From: PALSA-612 sp963776375
GTDB lineage: Bacteria > Actinomycetota > Thermoleophilia > Gaiellales > Gaiellaceae
Direction: 5' to 3'
Length of the DNA: 64,000 nucleotides
NCBI GenBank assembly: GCA_963776375.1
Contig: CAVZMF010000002.1
Location: forward strand, 1,116,001 to 1,180,000
Part shown: positions 18,045 through 26,847 of the stretch, one piece after another
Layout of the letters: each line of letters starts with the position of its first letter
How positions within the stretch are numbered: position 1 is the stretch's first letter
Translations under genes and position numbers: made by a program
Notes under the pieces: generated by a model
What the model was told of the DNA's origin: nothing
The model's input: the letters and a program-made list of their open reading frames with translations, nothing else
Database searches by the model: none

Positions 18045-19399
18045 GCCCGCGACTCCGCCTGGAGCCCGTACACGGGCGCTGCGACGGCCGAAGGACGGAG
18101 AGCGAGCGCCGTCGTCATCGCCGTGCCGACTACCGCGCCGGCGAACATGCCCCACGCCGCGCCCGTCACCCCGTACACGGCCGCCAGCGCAGAGCACAGA
18201 GCGAGCGCCACTGCCACCGGCACGATCGTCGATACGAGCACTGCCGACCCGCGCCGCTCCGCCTTCAGGAGCAACCCGAACCCGACGGCCAGCGCGGTGA
18301 CGACCTGACCGATCCCGATCGGCCAGACGAGGTGCCCATAGTGCTGGAAGGAGTGCCCGAAGATCATCGAGACGATCGAACCGCCGCCGAGGCTGAGCAC
18401 TCCGAAGTATGCGGCGGTGACTCCGGTGCACACGACGCCGATGTGAAACGCCCGCTTCACACCGTGACGCTCGGACACGGCAAGTGCGCGGGTGAGGGCG
18501 GGCAGGCCCGGGAGCGCGATCGCCGCGCCGATCAGCGTCAGAGGCGCGAAGATCGTCGTGACCGCACGAAGCCCTCCCAGTCCACCGGTTCCGACCAGGC
18601 CGGCGAGCGCGAAGATCATGGCGTACGACATGATCGAATAGAGCAGGCTGGTCGCACCGAGCCAGCGGCCGAGAGCCCACAGCTCGTCGCGCCACCACCG
18701 GAGCGCCGACCGCAGGGAGTCGGGAACGGTCCGCGTCTGAACGAACCCGAGAAGCGTTCCGGCGAGGGCGCCGAAGCCCCAGCAGGCGATGACGGCCCAG
18801 AGGGAGTCGAGCGACCAGGCCAGCGGGGCCGCGACAGCCATCGCGAAAAGCCAGCAGGCGTCGTTGCCCGCCGCCGCGCGAGCACGGCCGTCACGGAAGA
18901 GAACGGCCCTCCAGAAATCCTGGATGACGAGGCACGGGATCCACGGTGCGACGACGAGCAGAGCCCGGCCGATGTCTCCCCCCACGGCGATCCCCGCGAG
19001 CGCCAGAACCACCGCGGCGGCCGCGGAGCCCATCAGCGCGACTGTCAGCGTCCAACGTGCCGATTGCGCCCGAACCTCGGACGACGATCGCGCGGACATC
19101 GCGACGAGCGGCTCCGTCACCAGCGCGCGCTGGAAGCCGAGGATGGTGAGATAGGAGGCGAACCCGATGGCCACCGAGCCGAGACCGCCCGGCCCGAGTA
19201 CGCGGGCGCCGAGCAGGGACAGGCCGAGGTTGGTCGCGGACGACAACCCCTGCGAGACGAAGCCCCAGGCGAAGCCACCGGGGCCGTCCGTGCCGGGGGC
19301 GAGTTCGGCGGTCGCCGCCGCGCCGTCGTCCGCGGCCGCCGGAGCGGAGGAATCGGCGCGGTCGGCGAGCTGTCGCGGTCTGTCCCGGAGCGACGGCAT
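18041..19399 (-). CDS. Polysaccharide flippase (Wzx-like, MOP superfamily)
   Basis: The 452-residue protein has an N-terminal cytoplasmic region of about 45 residues, Ala/Asp-rich, then about 12 hydrophobic helices. The first, 'GFAWGFVSQGLSSATNLGLS', and 'LGARVLGPGGLGSVAIGFAS' match the start of Wzx-type exporters, which move undecaprenyl-linked repeat units across the membrane. It begins directly after the stop of the GT4 at 19400 and overlaps the next gene by four bases, so it is translated with them. Together with the polymerase gene upstream it defines a Wzx/Wzy-type pathway. Confidence 0.85.
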   Translation of the reverse strand: MPSLRDRPRQLADRADSSAPAAADDGAAATAELAPGTDGPGGFAWGFVSQGLSSATNLGLSLLGARVLGPGGLGSVAIGFASYLTILGFQRALVTEPLVAMSARSSSEVRAQSARWTLTVALMGSAAAAVVLALAGIAVGGDIGRALLVVAPWIPCLVIQDFWRAVLFRDGRARAAAGNDACWLFAMAVAAPLAWSLDSLWAVIACWGFGALAGTLLGFVQTRTVPDSLRSALRWWRDELWALGRWLGATSLLYSIMSYAMIFALAGLVGTGGLGGLRAVTTIFAPLTLIGAAIALPGLPALTRALAVSERHGVKRAFHIGVVCTGVTAAYFGVLSLGGGSIVSMIFGHSFQHYGHLVWPIGIGQVVTALAVGFGLLLKAERRGSAVLVSTIVPVAVALALCSALAAVYGVTGAAWGMFAGAVVGTAMTTALALRPSAVAAPVYGLQAESRA

Positions 19400-20536
19400 C
19401 TAGGTGTGCTTTCGCCGGGCGAGCAATGCCCGCTCCCAGACGTCGACGAGCGACGTCGCCGCGCTCCGGCCGGAGTAGACGTCGATCGCCCGTGTCCTCG
19501 CAGCGGCGCGGAGTTCCGACACGGCGGGATCGGACGCTGCGCGCACGATGCCGTCCGCGAGGGCCGCCGGGGTCGACTCGCCGACGACGATCCCGGTGCC
19601 GTCGAGCATCTCGGGAATGCCGCCCACCGGCGTTCCGACGACGATGCAGCCGCTCAGCATCGCCTCGACCACCGCGCGAGGTGCCTGTTCCTCCCACTGG
19701 CCGATTCGGACGGAGGGCATGACGAGGATGTCGACGGCGTGCAGGAACATCGCCACCTGATCCGGGTAGTCCAGAGAACCGAGACAGTTGATGCTCGTCC
19801 CGGCTGCTCTGCCGGCGACGTCGTGCGCCAGCGGGCCGGTCCCGGCCACCCCCGCCCAGAGCGGTTGCTCGGTGCGCGAAGCCGCCTGCTCGAACGCATC
19901 GACGAAGAGCATCGGCCCCTTCTCTTCCGACAGCCTGCCCAGAAATCCGACGCCGGTTCCTTCTCGAGGTAAGCCGAGCCGCTCGCGGGCGGCCGCCCGC
20001 TCGTTGCCGTCGAGCGGGGGTCGAAAGGCATCAGGGTCTCGCGGATTCATGATCACAGCGGCCGTGACGGTTCCGTTCGTGAGCCCGAACTGCTCCGCCT
20101 CGCGCACGCCTCCCCCGCTCTCGGATACGAAACCGTCTGCTCGGGCGAACGTCTGCCGGGCGACGAGCCGACGCGAGACGCGCCTCCCCGCCGGAACCGT
20201 CCACCAGTTCCGGTCCGAGTTGTGCATGACGAACGCCGTCTCGGGCGATCGGCGAGCCCACCTGGACGCCTGGAACGCAAGAAGCTGCCACGGCTCGGTG
20301 AGGACGTGCACGACGTCCGGCTTGTCCGCGTCGAGCGAGCGATCGAGGTGCTTGTAGAACCAGAGGCGTGGGCCGACGCGCGGCCTCAACCGAACGGGGC
20401 GAAGTTCGCGGAACGCGGAGAACTCGGGCGGCGGGCCGCTCCCGTAGATCGTCAGATCGACGCTCTCCGCCAGTGCTCTCAGATGGCTGTCGTTCCCTTC
20501 CCCGTGGAACTCACCACCGATGAAGACGACTCGCAT
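19400..20536 (-). CDS. Family 4 glycosyltransferase (GT-B fold)
   Basis: The 378-residue enzyme begins with a Rossmann strand at the start codon ('MRVVFIGGEFHGEGNDSHLR'). 'DKPDVVHVLTEPWQL' is the usual acceptor-domain edge. 'GVGFLGRLSEEKGPMLFVDA' opens the donor domain and the E-x7-E motif is 'EEQAPRAVVEAMLSGCIVVG'. It is soluble and probably membrane-associated. Its ATG overlaps the polymerase stop by one base (TGATG). The sugar is not known. Confidence 0.9.
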   Translation of the reverse strand: MRVVFIGGEFHGEGNDSHLRALAESVDLTIYGSGPPPEFSAFRELRPVRLRPRVGPRLWFYKHLDRSLDADKPDVVHVLTEPWQLLAFQASRWARRSPETAFVMHNSDRNWWTVPAGRRVSRRLVARQTFARADGFVSESGGGVREAEQFGLTNGTVTAAVIMNPRDPDAFRPPLDGNERAAARERLGLPREGTGVGFLGRLSEEKGPMLFVDAFEQAASRTEQPLWAGVAGTGPLAHDVAGRAAGTSINCLGSLDYPDQVAMFLHAVDILVMPSVRIGQWEEQAPRAVVEAMLSGCIVVGTPVGGIPEMLDGTGIVVGESTPAALADGIVRAASDPAVSELRAAARTRAIDVYSGRSAATSLVDVWERALLARRKHT

Positions 20537-21936
20537 CAGGCCTCCTCAGGAGCGCGTCCGGCCGTGAGCGCGAGACCCGTCAGCACCCCGAGGAAGACCG
20601 TGAACGGCGGTTGCTCCCACCAGTCGTAGACGAGCCCGAGGACGGTGAACATGGCCCAGCCTGCGGTCGCGGTGATCGCGAGCGCGCCGCGCCTGCGCCA
20701 GAGCGCCCGCAGGATCGAGAAGACGAGCCCGCCGTAGGCCACGGCCCCGAAGAGGCCCAGGTCACCGAACAGGCCGAGCATGCTCGATACCCCGGAGTTG
20801 AACGATGTCCGGCCGCCGGATACCTGCGTTGCGTTCGCTTGAGCTTCGACCGCCATGGCCGCGGGCTTCAGGCCGAGCACGCGGAGAGGCGAGTCCGCTT
20901 GAAGCTGGAGCGGCGTCGTCATGAAGGCCGCCCGGCTCACCGTCTCCGCCGGCCCCTCGCCGAAGACGAGCGACGGAGCGCTCGAGTCGACGTGTCGCCA
21001 GACGATCTTCGCGGTCTCCTGCTTCCCGTTGTGTCCCTGCCGCGTCTCCTGGAGACGGTAGATCGCGTCCTTGCTCACGGGGTCGAAGACGATCAGCAAG
21101 ATGAGCGCCGACAGAACGAGCGCCACGTTGATCGCGAGACCCAGACGACCGCTGCGCCAGCCGGCGACGATCGCGCCCGCGGGCAACGCGAAGAGCACCT
21201 GCTTCGCGTCGGCGACGATCGGAACCGCGACGAGTGCGGCCACGCCTGCGAGAACCCATCCGTTGAGACGCCCGCGCCTCGTTGCGAGCAGCCAGATACA
21301 GCCGAGCACGACGGCGGCCGACATGACGTGAGCCCCGGCGCCGGCTCCCCACAACGTCCCCTGCACCTTGTCCGGGTTCCCCAGGCCGAACTTGTGCACC
21401 TGCCAGGCAGAGAGCACGACCTGGGCCACGACGAGCCCGACGAGCGCGCGGACGAGCGTTTGCCGAAGCTTGGGCGCGGGTGGATCGAGCATCAAGGCAC
21501 AGACGATTGCGAAGGGCTCGCCGAGAAGCGCGATGTAGAGGACCGGGCGCAGGACCTCTGCGGGATGAAATGCCCAGGCCAGCACGACCGCGAGCGCCAG
21601 CAAGCCGAGCCAGCGGAGATGCACGGAAACCTGCCGTCCGATCGCCCCGTTGCGGGCGAGAAGTCCGGCGAGGAGAGCTCCCCAGGAGATCGGGATGTCC
21701 ATATACGCCGCGATGCCCGGCAGCAGTCCGAGTGTGACGAGCCCCTTGAACGTGAGCGCGGCGATGACGGCGGCGAGCACCCAGGCTCCGGCCGGAGCCC
21801 CGAGGGCGACGGCTCCGATCATGCAGACGACGAGCGCGAATCCGAGCTGTGGGTTCGCCGCCGTTTCGACTCCGACGACCGCGAACAGCGAGCAGGCGGC
21901 GAGCAGGAAGAGACCGGAGCCGGCTCGATGTGTCAT
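20536..21936 (-). CDS. O-antigen polymerase/ligase-like membrane protein (Wzy candidate)
   Basis: ATG 21936 overlaps the wecG-like stop by one base. The 466-residue product has ten or more hydrophobic helices ('GSGLFLLAACSLFAVVGVE', 'LGFALVVCMIGAVALGAP', 'WLGLLALAVVLAWAFHP' and others). A large extracytoplasmic loop near residues 290-400 contains 'FGEGPAETVSRAAF' and ends in helices before the C-terminus. The pattern fits Wzy-type polymerases of capsule/EPS loci, which are very divergent in sequence. Position among flippase and glycosyltransferase genes supports this. It is the second such protein in the locus (the other begins at 9771). Confidence 0.75.
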   Translation of the reverse strand: MTHRAGSGLFLLAACSLFAVVGVETAANPQLGFALVVCMIGAVALGAPAGAWVLAAVIAALTFKGLVTLGLLPGIAAYMDIPISWGALLAGLLARNGAIGRQVSVHLRWLGLLALAVVLAWAFHPAEVLRPVLYIALLGEPFAIVCALMLDPPAPKLRQTLVRALVGLVVAQVVLSAWQVHKFGLGNPDKVQGTLWGAGAGAHVMSAAVVLGCIWLLATRRGRLNGWVLAGVAALVAVPIVADAKQVLFALPAGAIVAGWRSGRLGLAINVALVLSALILLIVFDPVSKDAIYRLQETRQGHNGKQETAKIVWRHVDSSAPSLVFGEGPAETVSRAAFMTTPLQLQADSPLRVLGLKPAAMAVEAQANATQVSGGRTSFNSGVSSMLGLFGDLGLFGAVAYGGLVFSILRALWRRRGALAITATAGWAMFTVLGLVYDWWEQPPFTVFLGVLTGLALTAGRAPEEA

Positions 21937-22772
21937 CACGACGATCCGGAATCCGTCGCCGAGGCGACGCGCCGACGAGACATGCCGCCGCGATCGCGGA
22001 CGACGCCGGCGACGAACCGGGTATTCCCGATCAGGTAGCGGCGCCAGAGGCGGCCGGGCTCGGTGGCGAGCCTGAACGTCCACTCCATCCCGATCGCGCG
22101 TATCCAGCGGGGTGCGCGCCTCTTGGTGCCGGAGAGGAAGTCGAACGCGGCGCCGACGCACAGGATCACGGGCGCGGCTCCGAGCTCGCGGAGGCGCTCT
22201 GCGACGAGATCCTGCTTGGGCGTTCCCATTCCGATCCAGAGCAGGTCGGTTCCCGCGTCGCGGATCCGGATCGCCGCCTCTTCGAGCTCGTCGTCGTCGA
22301 GCTCGCGGAACGGCGGCGACTCCGCCCCCGTCACGCTGATGCCCGGATTGTCCTGCTCGAGACGGTCACGCAGCTTCTCCACGACCTCGGGCGTGCTTCC
22401 GTACAGGTAGTGGCCGACGTTCGACGGGACGCCCCAGGCGGCGAGCAGCGCGAGCGCGTCGGACCCGGTTGTCCGCGGAGAGCGCCGGCCCTGCAAGAGC
22501 GTCGCGAGCGCGACCGCGGCCCCGTCGACGAGGTTGAGGTCGCCCCGGTTGAGGACCTTCCGGTAACCCTCGTCCTGGTCAGCGACGACGATCGGGTGCG
22601 CCGGGAGGAAATGAACGACGTGGCTCTGCCCGCAACGCAGCGAGGACGAGACCCAGTCGGCGAGCTCCGGGGCCGCGAGGGGGTCGACTCGGACGCCGTT
22701 GACCCACAGACTCCCGTCGGCTGCACGCTGGGGGCAGGCATGGCCCGGCGTCACCTCGACGAGGACAGCCAT
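21936..22772 (-). CDS. WecG/TagA/CpsF family glycosyltransferase
   Basis: The family adds N-acetylmannosamine-type sugars to undecaprenyl-PP-linked intermediates. Typical motifs are present: 'HVVHFLPAHPIVVADQDEGY' and 'DLNLVDGAAVALA' near residue 80, 'GHYLYGSTPEVVEKL' near 120, and 'DLLWIGMGTPKQDLVAERLR' near 180, followed by 'LCVGAAFDFLSGTKRRAPRW'. The 278-residue length is a little long for the family (about 240-260), with a short extra tail. It lies three bases after the ECF sigma gene. It probably adds the second sugar after the priming transferase. Confidence 0.9.
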   Translation of the reverse strand: MAVLVEVTPGHACPQRAADGSLWVNGVRVDPLAAPELADWVSSSLRCGQSHVVHFLPAHPIVVADQDEGYRKVLNRGDLNLVDGAAVALATLLQGRRSPRTTGSDALALLAAWGVPSNVGHYLYGSTPEVVEKLRDRLEQDNPGISVTGAESPPFRELDDDELEEAAIRIRDAGTDLLWIGMGTPKQDLVAERLRELGAAPVILCVGAAFDFLSGTKRRAPRWIRAIGMEWTFRLATEPGRLWRRYLIGNTRFVAGVVRDRGGMSRRRVASATDSGSS

Positions 22773-22775
22773 GCT

Positions 22776-23306
22776 CTACGCCCCCTCCGCGTGGACCAGC
22801 GCCGAGACCTGCGGCGGTTCGGACTCGGCCTCCAGGGTCGAGCGCAGCCGGTCGATCGCGCGATGAAGCGCGACCTCGACGGCGTTGGCGCGGAGACCGA
22901 GGACGACCCCGATCTGCGCGGCGGTCAGGTCGCCTCCGTAGCGCAGCGCGATCAGCTCGCGGTCGCGAGAGCCGAGGCTCGCCAGTGCGGACGCGAGCGT
23001 GATGCGCTCGATCGATCGGGACTGGAGATCGTCGAACCCCACTGCGTCCCAATCGTCGAGCGGGATGTGCGGCTCGGAGGCCCGGGACGACTGGATGCAC
23101 CTGCGCGCGATTCCCAGCAGCCACGCGATCGGCTCGCCTTTCTTCGGATCGAACGAGTGCCGGTACCGGAGAGCTCGCTCGAACACCTCGCTCGTCACGT
23201 CCTCGGCTTCGGGGCCGTCTCCGATCCGGTAGGCGACGTACGAGTACACCCGCCGGATGAGCGGCTCCGGGTCGCGGAGGGGATCGTGGCGCCGCAGGAT
23301 GCTCAT
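22776..23306 (-). CDS. ECF-type RNA polymerase sigma factor inside the EPS operon
   Basis: This 176-residue sigma-70 relative has region 2 ('RRVYSYVAYRIGDGPEAEDV', 'TSEVFERALRYRHSFDP', 'PIAWLLGIARR') and region 4 ('LASLGSRDRELIALRYGGDL' and 'LGLRANAVEVALHRAIDRLR', a helix-turn-helix). No region 1.1 or 3 is present, as in ECF factors. It starts 10 bases after the sugar transferase stop and ends 3 bases before the WecG-like start, so it is made with the biosynthetic enzymes. No anti-sigma gene is adjacent. The -35/-10 it reads is unknown; control of its own operon is a reasonable guess. Confidence 0.9.
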   Translation of the reverse strand: MSILRRHDPLRDPEPLIRRVYSYVAYRIGDGPEAEDVTSEVFERALRYRHSFDPKKGEPIAWLLGIARRCIQSSRASEPHIPLDDWDAVGFDDLQSRSIERITLASALASLGSRDRELIALRYGGDLTAAQIGVVLGLRANAVEVALHRAIDRLRSTLEAESEPPQVSALVHAEGA

Positions 23307-23316
23307 CGCTTCCGGC

Positions 23317-24879
23317 TCAGCCGACCATGTCCGAGATCGCGGCCGCAGACGTGTTCAGCTCCTCGTGCGGCGGCCGCTCACCTCGCCCCATGGCGCTGAA
23401 CGTGCGGGCCACGATCCGCACGTCGTTCCAGGGCGACCACGTGGTCACGTACATGTAGTCGATCCGGACCATCTCTTCGAACGGGATCGCGTCCCGCCCG
23501 AGCACCTGCCAGAGCCCCGTGATGCCCGGCTTCAGGTCGAGCCGCCTGCGACCCCAGCCACCGACGTGGCTGTCCTCCGCGAGGATGAGCGGCCGCGGCC
23601 CGACGAGGCTCATTTCGTTGCGGACGACGTTCCAGAGCTGCGGGAACTCGTCCAGCGAGTAGCGGCGCAGGACTCGGCCGACCCGGGTCGTGCGGGGGTC
23701 GTCCGGGATCTTGAACATGCGCGGGTCGCCGCCGTTCACGCCGTGCTTGTTCAGGTGCGCGACCTCCGCCTTCCGCGCGTCGGCGTCCGCGACCATGGTC
23801 CGGAACTTGAGCACCGAGAACTTCCGGTCGCCCTTGCCCATGCGCACCTGCCGGAAGATGACCGGACCCGGCGACTCGAGCTTGATCACGATCGCGATCA
23901 GCAGCAGGAGCGGCGAGAGGAGCACGAGCGTGCCCATGGCGAGCACGAGGTCCATCGTCCGCTTGAGGAAGAGCGACGAGCTGGACAGGCGCGGCGGCGG
24001 GAGGCTGACCAGCGACAGGCTCTGGAGCGCGTGGAGCTGCGCCGTCGACGGGATCATCTCGAAGAAACGCGGGACGACGTCCACCTGCACCGGCTGGTCC
24101 TTCAGGTCGCGGATCAACGCGAGCATCCGCTCGTGAGGGTCGGCCCCGAAGGCGATGATCACGCGCTCGACCTCGAGCGCGCGCACGAGCCCGGGCACGT
24201 GCTCGAGCGACCCCAGGATCGGAAGGTCTTCCAGGGTGGGCACGCGCGGCCTTGGCCCCGAGTCGACGAAGCCGACGACGCGGAGCCCGAACTCGGGGTG
24301 CTGGATGATCTTGCGCGCGACGTCCTGGCCGACGTCCCCGGCGCCGACGATCAGCGTGTTCTGAAGGTAGGCGGGCATCCGGCGGCAGACGGCGCGCGCG
24401 ATTGCGCGCCCGCCCGTCACGAGCGCGACCGCGGAGGCCCAGAAGACGAAGAACTTGCCCAGCTGCGGATTCCCGAGGCCGGTCACGGCAACGCCTGCGT
24501 AGGCGAGCCAGGTTCCGAGCGTGAGCAACTGGAGCACGCCCAGGACGTCGTCGGCCGTCGAGTGGTCTGCGTACTCCTCGTCCCGGTCGTACAGGCCGGC
24601 GAGCTTGGCGGAAACGACCCACACGGGGAGTGCGAGCAGGAACAGCCCGATCTCGAAGTAGACGTCGTAGGCGCCGTCGATCGACTTTGGCGTCGACAGC
24701 TCGCCGATCAGGAAGGCGACGCCCAGACCGACGAGGTCAGCGGCGAGGAGCGCGCGGCGGATCAGCCACCCACGGCTCCTGACATCGATCCAGTGGCCGC
24801 CCGATCGCGATCGGGGACGGACACCACCCACGACACCGCCGGCGGAGGTGCCGGGCCGCAGCAGCTCCTGTGTGCTCAC
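23317..24879 (-). CDS. Priming sugar transferase (exopolysaccharide polyprenyl glycosylphosphotransferase)
   Basis: This enzyme puts the first sugar-1-phosphate on undecaprenyl phosphate to start each repeat unit. The 520-residue protein has four N-terminal membrane helices (about 40-160), a CoA-binding-like soluble domain ('NTLIVGAGDVGQDVARKI'), another helix ('LVLAMGTLVLLSPLLLLIAI') and the bacterial sugar transferase domain. The latter carries 'SPGPVIFRQVRMGKGDRKF', 'LKFRTMVADADARK', 'RRYSLDEFPQLWNVVRNEMS', 'LVGPRPLI' and 'KPGITGLWQVLGR'. ATGA overlap with the preceding kinase gene. WbaP/CpsE-like; the sugar is probably a hexose-1-phosphate, not provable here. Confidence 0.95.
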   Translation of the reverse strand: MSTQELLRPGTSAGGVVGGVRPRSRSGGHWIDVRSRGWLIRRALLAADLVGLGVAFLIGELSTPKSIDGAYDVYFEIGLFLLALPVWVVSAKLAGLYDRDEEYADHSTADDVLGVLQLLTLGTWLAYAGVAVTGLGNPQLGKFFVFWASAVALVTGGRAIARAVCRRMPAYLQNTLIVGAGDVGQDVARKIIQHPEFGLRVVGFVDSGPRPRVPTLEDLPILGSLEHVPGLVRALEVERVIIAFGADPHERMLALIRDLKDQPVQVDVVPRFFEMIPSTAQLHALQSLSLVSLPPPRLSSSSLFLKRTMDLVLAMGTLVLLSPLLLLIAIVIKLESPGPVIFRQVRMGKGDRKFSVLKFRTMVADADARKAEVAHLNKHGVNGGDPRMFKIPDDPRTTRVGRVLRRYSLDEFPQLWNVVRNEMSLVGPRPLILAEDSHVGGWGRRRLDLKPGITGLWQVLGRDAIPFEEMVRIDYMYVTTWSPWNDVRIVARTFSAMGRGERPPHEELNTSAAAISDMVG

Positions 24880-26468
24880 TTCTTGACGAGCTCGCTTAAG
24901 AGCTTCTCGGCCTCACGTGGCTCGTAGCTCCGGTACGTGTAGCCGGAGTAGTGCCGGTCCTCGTCGCCGTGGGCGCCTGCGACGACGAACCCGAGCTTCT
25001 CGGCCGGACAACTGTCGAGCACGCGGTGGAGCTCGGCCAGCGTCCGCTTGCGAAGCAGGTCGACCCGGGTGACGACGATCACCCCGTCGACGATCGCGCT
25101 CAGGGTGAGGGCGTCGCCGACGTGCAGGACGGGCGGCGAGTCGACGAGCACGATCTCGACCTTGCTCGCGAGCTCCGCCATGATCGGCGGCAGCGCCCTC
25201 GAGGCCACGAACTCGCCCGGGTCGGGCGGGATCGGGCCGGACGGAAGCACGAGAATCGAGTTCGCCAGCCGCGCCCTTCCGTTCTGGTTCTGGTACTTCT
25301 CGGTGACCGAGACCTCGACGAGCGCCTTCTCGAGCGGCACGTGCCCGAGCGCGACGTCGGTGAGCCCCGGGGTGCCCGGGAGCTCGAAGAACCGGTGGAT
25401 GAACGGCCGACGCAGGTCGAGGTCGACGAGCGCGACCTTCTTGCCCGCCTTGGCGAGCGCCACGGCGAGGTTGGCGACCGTGGTCGACTTGCCCTCCTGC
25501 TCGAGGGCGCTCGTGACCATGATCGTCTTGGCCTTGCGGTCGAGGTTCACGAACTCGAGGTTCGTGCGCAGCATCCGGAACGGCTCCGCGTGCACGCCGG
25601 CCGCGTCGGCGAGCATCACGAGCTGGTTCTGGGAGCGCACCTTGCGCGGCGGCCGCGAGATGCGCGCGAGCAGCGGCAGCTTCAGGATCGCCCCGATCGC
25701 GTCGGCGCTCTTCACGCGCGTGTCCAGCGCCTCGCGGGCGAAGGCGAGCGCGAGCCCGAGTACGAGTCCGAGCACGAGCGCCAGGATCCCGTTCCGGACC
25801 GGCTGCGGCTCGACCTGTCCGGCGCTGTCGGCCGTGCGCACGACCGACGCGTTCGAGGTCTGGAGCGCAAGCTCGGTCTGGAGCTGCTCCTCCTTGTCGA
25901 TGAGGGTGGCCAGCACGGGCGAGTTCGGCGACGTGCGGGTCAGGTCGTGTACTCGTTGCCGGACGCTCGCCAGCGCGGCGTACAGGGCGCCGGTGTTGCG
26001 TTGCCTGACGAACGTCGCAAACCCGTTCGCGTACGCGTTCGTCAGCTTCGTGGCCAGCTCGCGGTCGGGGTCGGTGACGTGGAAGGTCATCAGGTTCGTC
26101 CCGGACTGCGCCGCCACGGACGACTGCGCCAGGAGATCTTCCGGGCTGCGATCGTGGAGGCCGACCACCTGCAGCACGCGCCGGGCGACCTCAGGCTCGC
26201 GGGCGAGCGCCGTCTCGGTGTCGACGATCCGCTGAGGGTCCTGGGAGGACAGGAGATCGGACGATCCCGAGATCGACGAGACCGAGCTCTGCTGTCCCAG
26301 GAGGACGTCGGCCCTGGCCTGGTAGCGGGCGGTCTGGTGGAGCGAGTACGCGACCGCGGCCGCCGGCACGGCGACGACGGCCAGCAGGATCAACCACTTG
26401 CGCCGCCGCAGAACATTCAGCCGCTCGTGCAACCGCACCGAGTCGGTGGACTCCCCCGTGCCTGTCAT
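24876..26468 (-). CDS. Polysaccharide co-polymerase/tyrosine autokinase (Wzz plus BY-kinase)
   Basis: This fusion controls chain length and export. Residues about 10-60 and 215-240 hold the two membrane helices of the Wzz part ('KWLILLAVVAVPAAAVAY' and 'ILALVLGLVLGLALAFA'), with a coiled extracytoplasmic region between. The C-terminal kinase shows Walker A 'EQEGKSTTVANLAVALAKAG', A' 'VALVDLDLRRP' and Walker B 'VEIVLVDSPPVLHVGDA'. A tyrosine cluster 'RHYSGYTYRSY' near the C-terminus is the expected autophosphorylation site. ATG 26468 is chosen since GGGGGAG precedes it; a GTG at 26483 is also open. It is the first gene of the ten-gene operon. Confidence 0.93.
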   Translation of the reverse strand: MTGTGESTDSVRLHERLNVLRRRKWLILLAVVAVPAAAVAYSLHQTARYQARADVLLGQQSSVSSISGSSDLLSSQDPQRIVDTETALAREPEVARRVLQVVGLHDRSPEDLLAQSSVAAQSGTNLMTFHVTDPDRELATKLTNAYANGFATFVRQRNTGALYAALASVRQRVHDLTRTSPNSPVLATLIDKEEQLQTELALQTSNASVVRTADSAGQVEPQPVRNGILALVLGLVLGLALAFAREALDTRVKSADAIGAILKLPLLARISRPPRKVRSQNQLVMLADAAGVHAEPFRMLRTNLEFVNLDRKAKTIMVTSALEQEGKSTTVANLAVALAKAGKKVALVDLDLRRPFIHRFFELPGTPGLTDVALGHVPLEKALVEVSVTEKYQNQNGRARLANSILVLPSGPIPPDPGEFVASRALPPIMAELASKVEIVLVDSPPVLHVGDALTLSAIVDGVIVVTRVDLLRKRTLAELHRVLDSCPAEKLGFVVAGAHGDEDRHYSGYTYRSYEPREAEKLLSELVKK

Positions 26469-26487
26469 CGCGCTCTCCCCCACTTCA

Positions 26488-26510
26488 GTTCACAGCATGG
26501 ACGTGTGAAC
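26488..26510. promoter_or_regulatory. Inverted repeat GTTCACA-N9-TGTGAAC next to the EPS operon start
   Basis: The seven-base arms match perfectly. The repeat ends about 20 bases upstream of the kinase ATG at 26468, close to its ribosome-binding site. It may be an operator (spacing of 16 centre to centre, about one and a half helical turns) or an RNA hairpin that controls translation. The regulator is unknown. Confidence 0.4.
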
Positions 26511-26774
26511 GTCCGTCGTAGATGCCCTGTTCGAGTGATTCGCGCCGCGAAAGGTCAACCGGGGTGCCCGGGACTTCGTGTGCGCTGATGAACAGCGGGC
26601 GTGCTCGACCCGCAGCGCCCCGGGGCCGCCCAGGGCGAAAACTCGAAAGCTGCCGCATGTTGTTCGAAACCCCCCTGACCCCACCGCCTCCGACGGCGGG
26701 CCCCTCGTGACTTAGCAGACAGCGAAGACTAGGCCGCACTCCCCTGCCTGCATGGTGCGTTCTCCCCTTGCCGC

Positions 26775-26793
26775 GTCACTGTGAGACAGTGAC
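26775..26793. promoter_or_regulatory. Inverted repeat GTCACTGT-GAG-ACAGTGAC
   Basis: Eight-base arms match perfectly around a three-base centre. It lies between the LigD-like gene stop (26848) and the EPS operon, about 310 bases upstream of the kinase start. It could be the terminator of the LigD-like gene, a short operator, or both. No T-tract follows. Confidence 0.4.
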
Positions 26794-26847
26794 AGGTTCG
26801 AACGTTCTCCAGTGTAGCCGGATTTGCAGGCGGCTGAAGTCGCTCGC

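Larger units (their letters stand above)
26484..26847. promoter_or_regulatory. 364-base spacer ahead of the EPS operon
   Basis: No convincing gene is present here; short open frames lack coding character and conserved motifs. Two exact inverted repeats stand out, at 26488-26510 and 26775-26793, listed separately. The length and position suggest a long 5' leader or multiple promoter elements for the EPS operon, which is transcribed toward lower coordinates. No -10/-35 pair is confidently recognised. Confidence 0.5.

Noticed and set aside
26485..26739. Short minus-strand open frames ahead of the EPS operon
   Set aside because: No ribosome-binding site, no hydrophobic or domain pattern, and they cover the inverted repeat near the kinase start.
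26796..26803. LexA box or tRNA T-loop at GTTCGAAC
   Set aside because: The GAAC/GTTC halves lack the four-base spacer of an actinobacterial LexA box, and no cloverleaf arms surround it.
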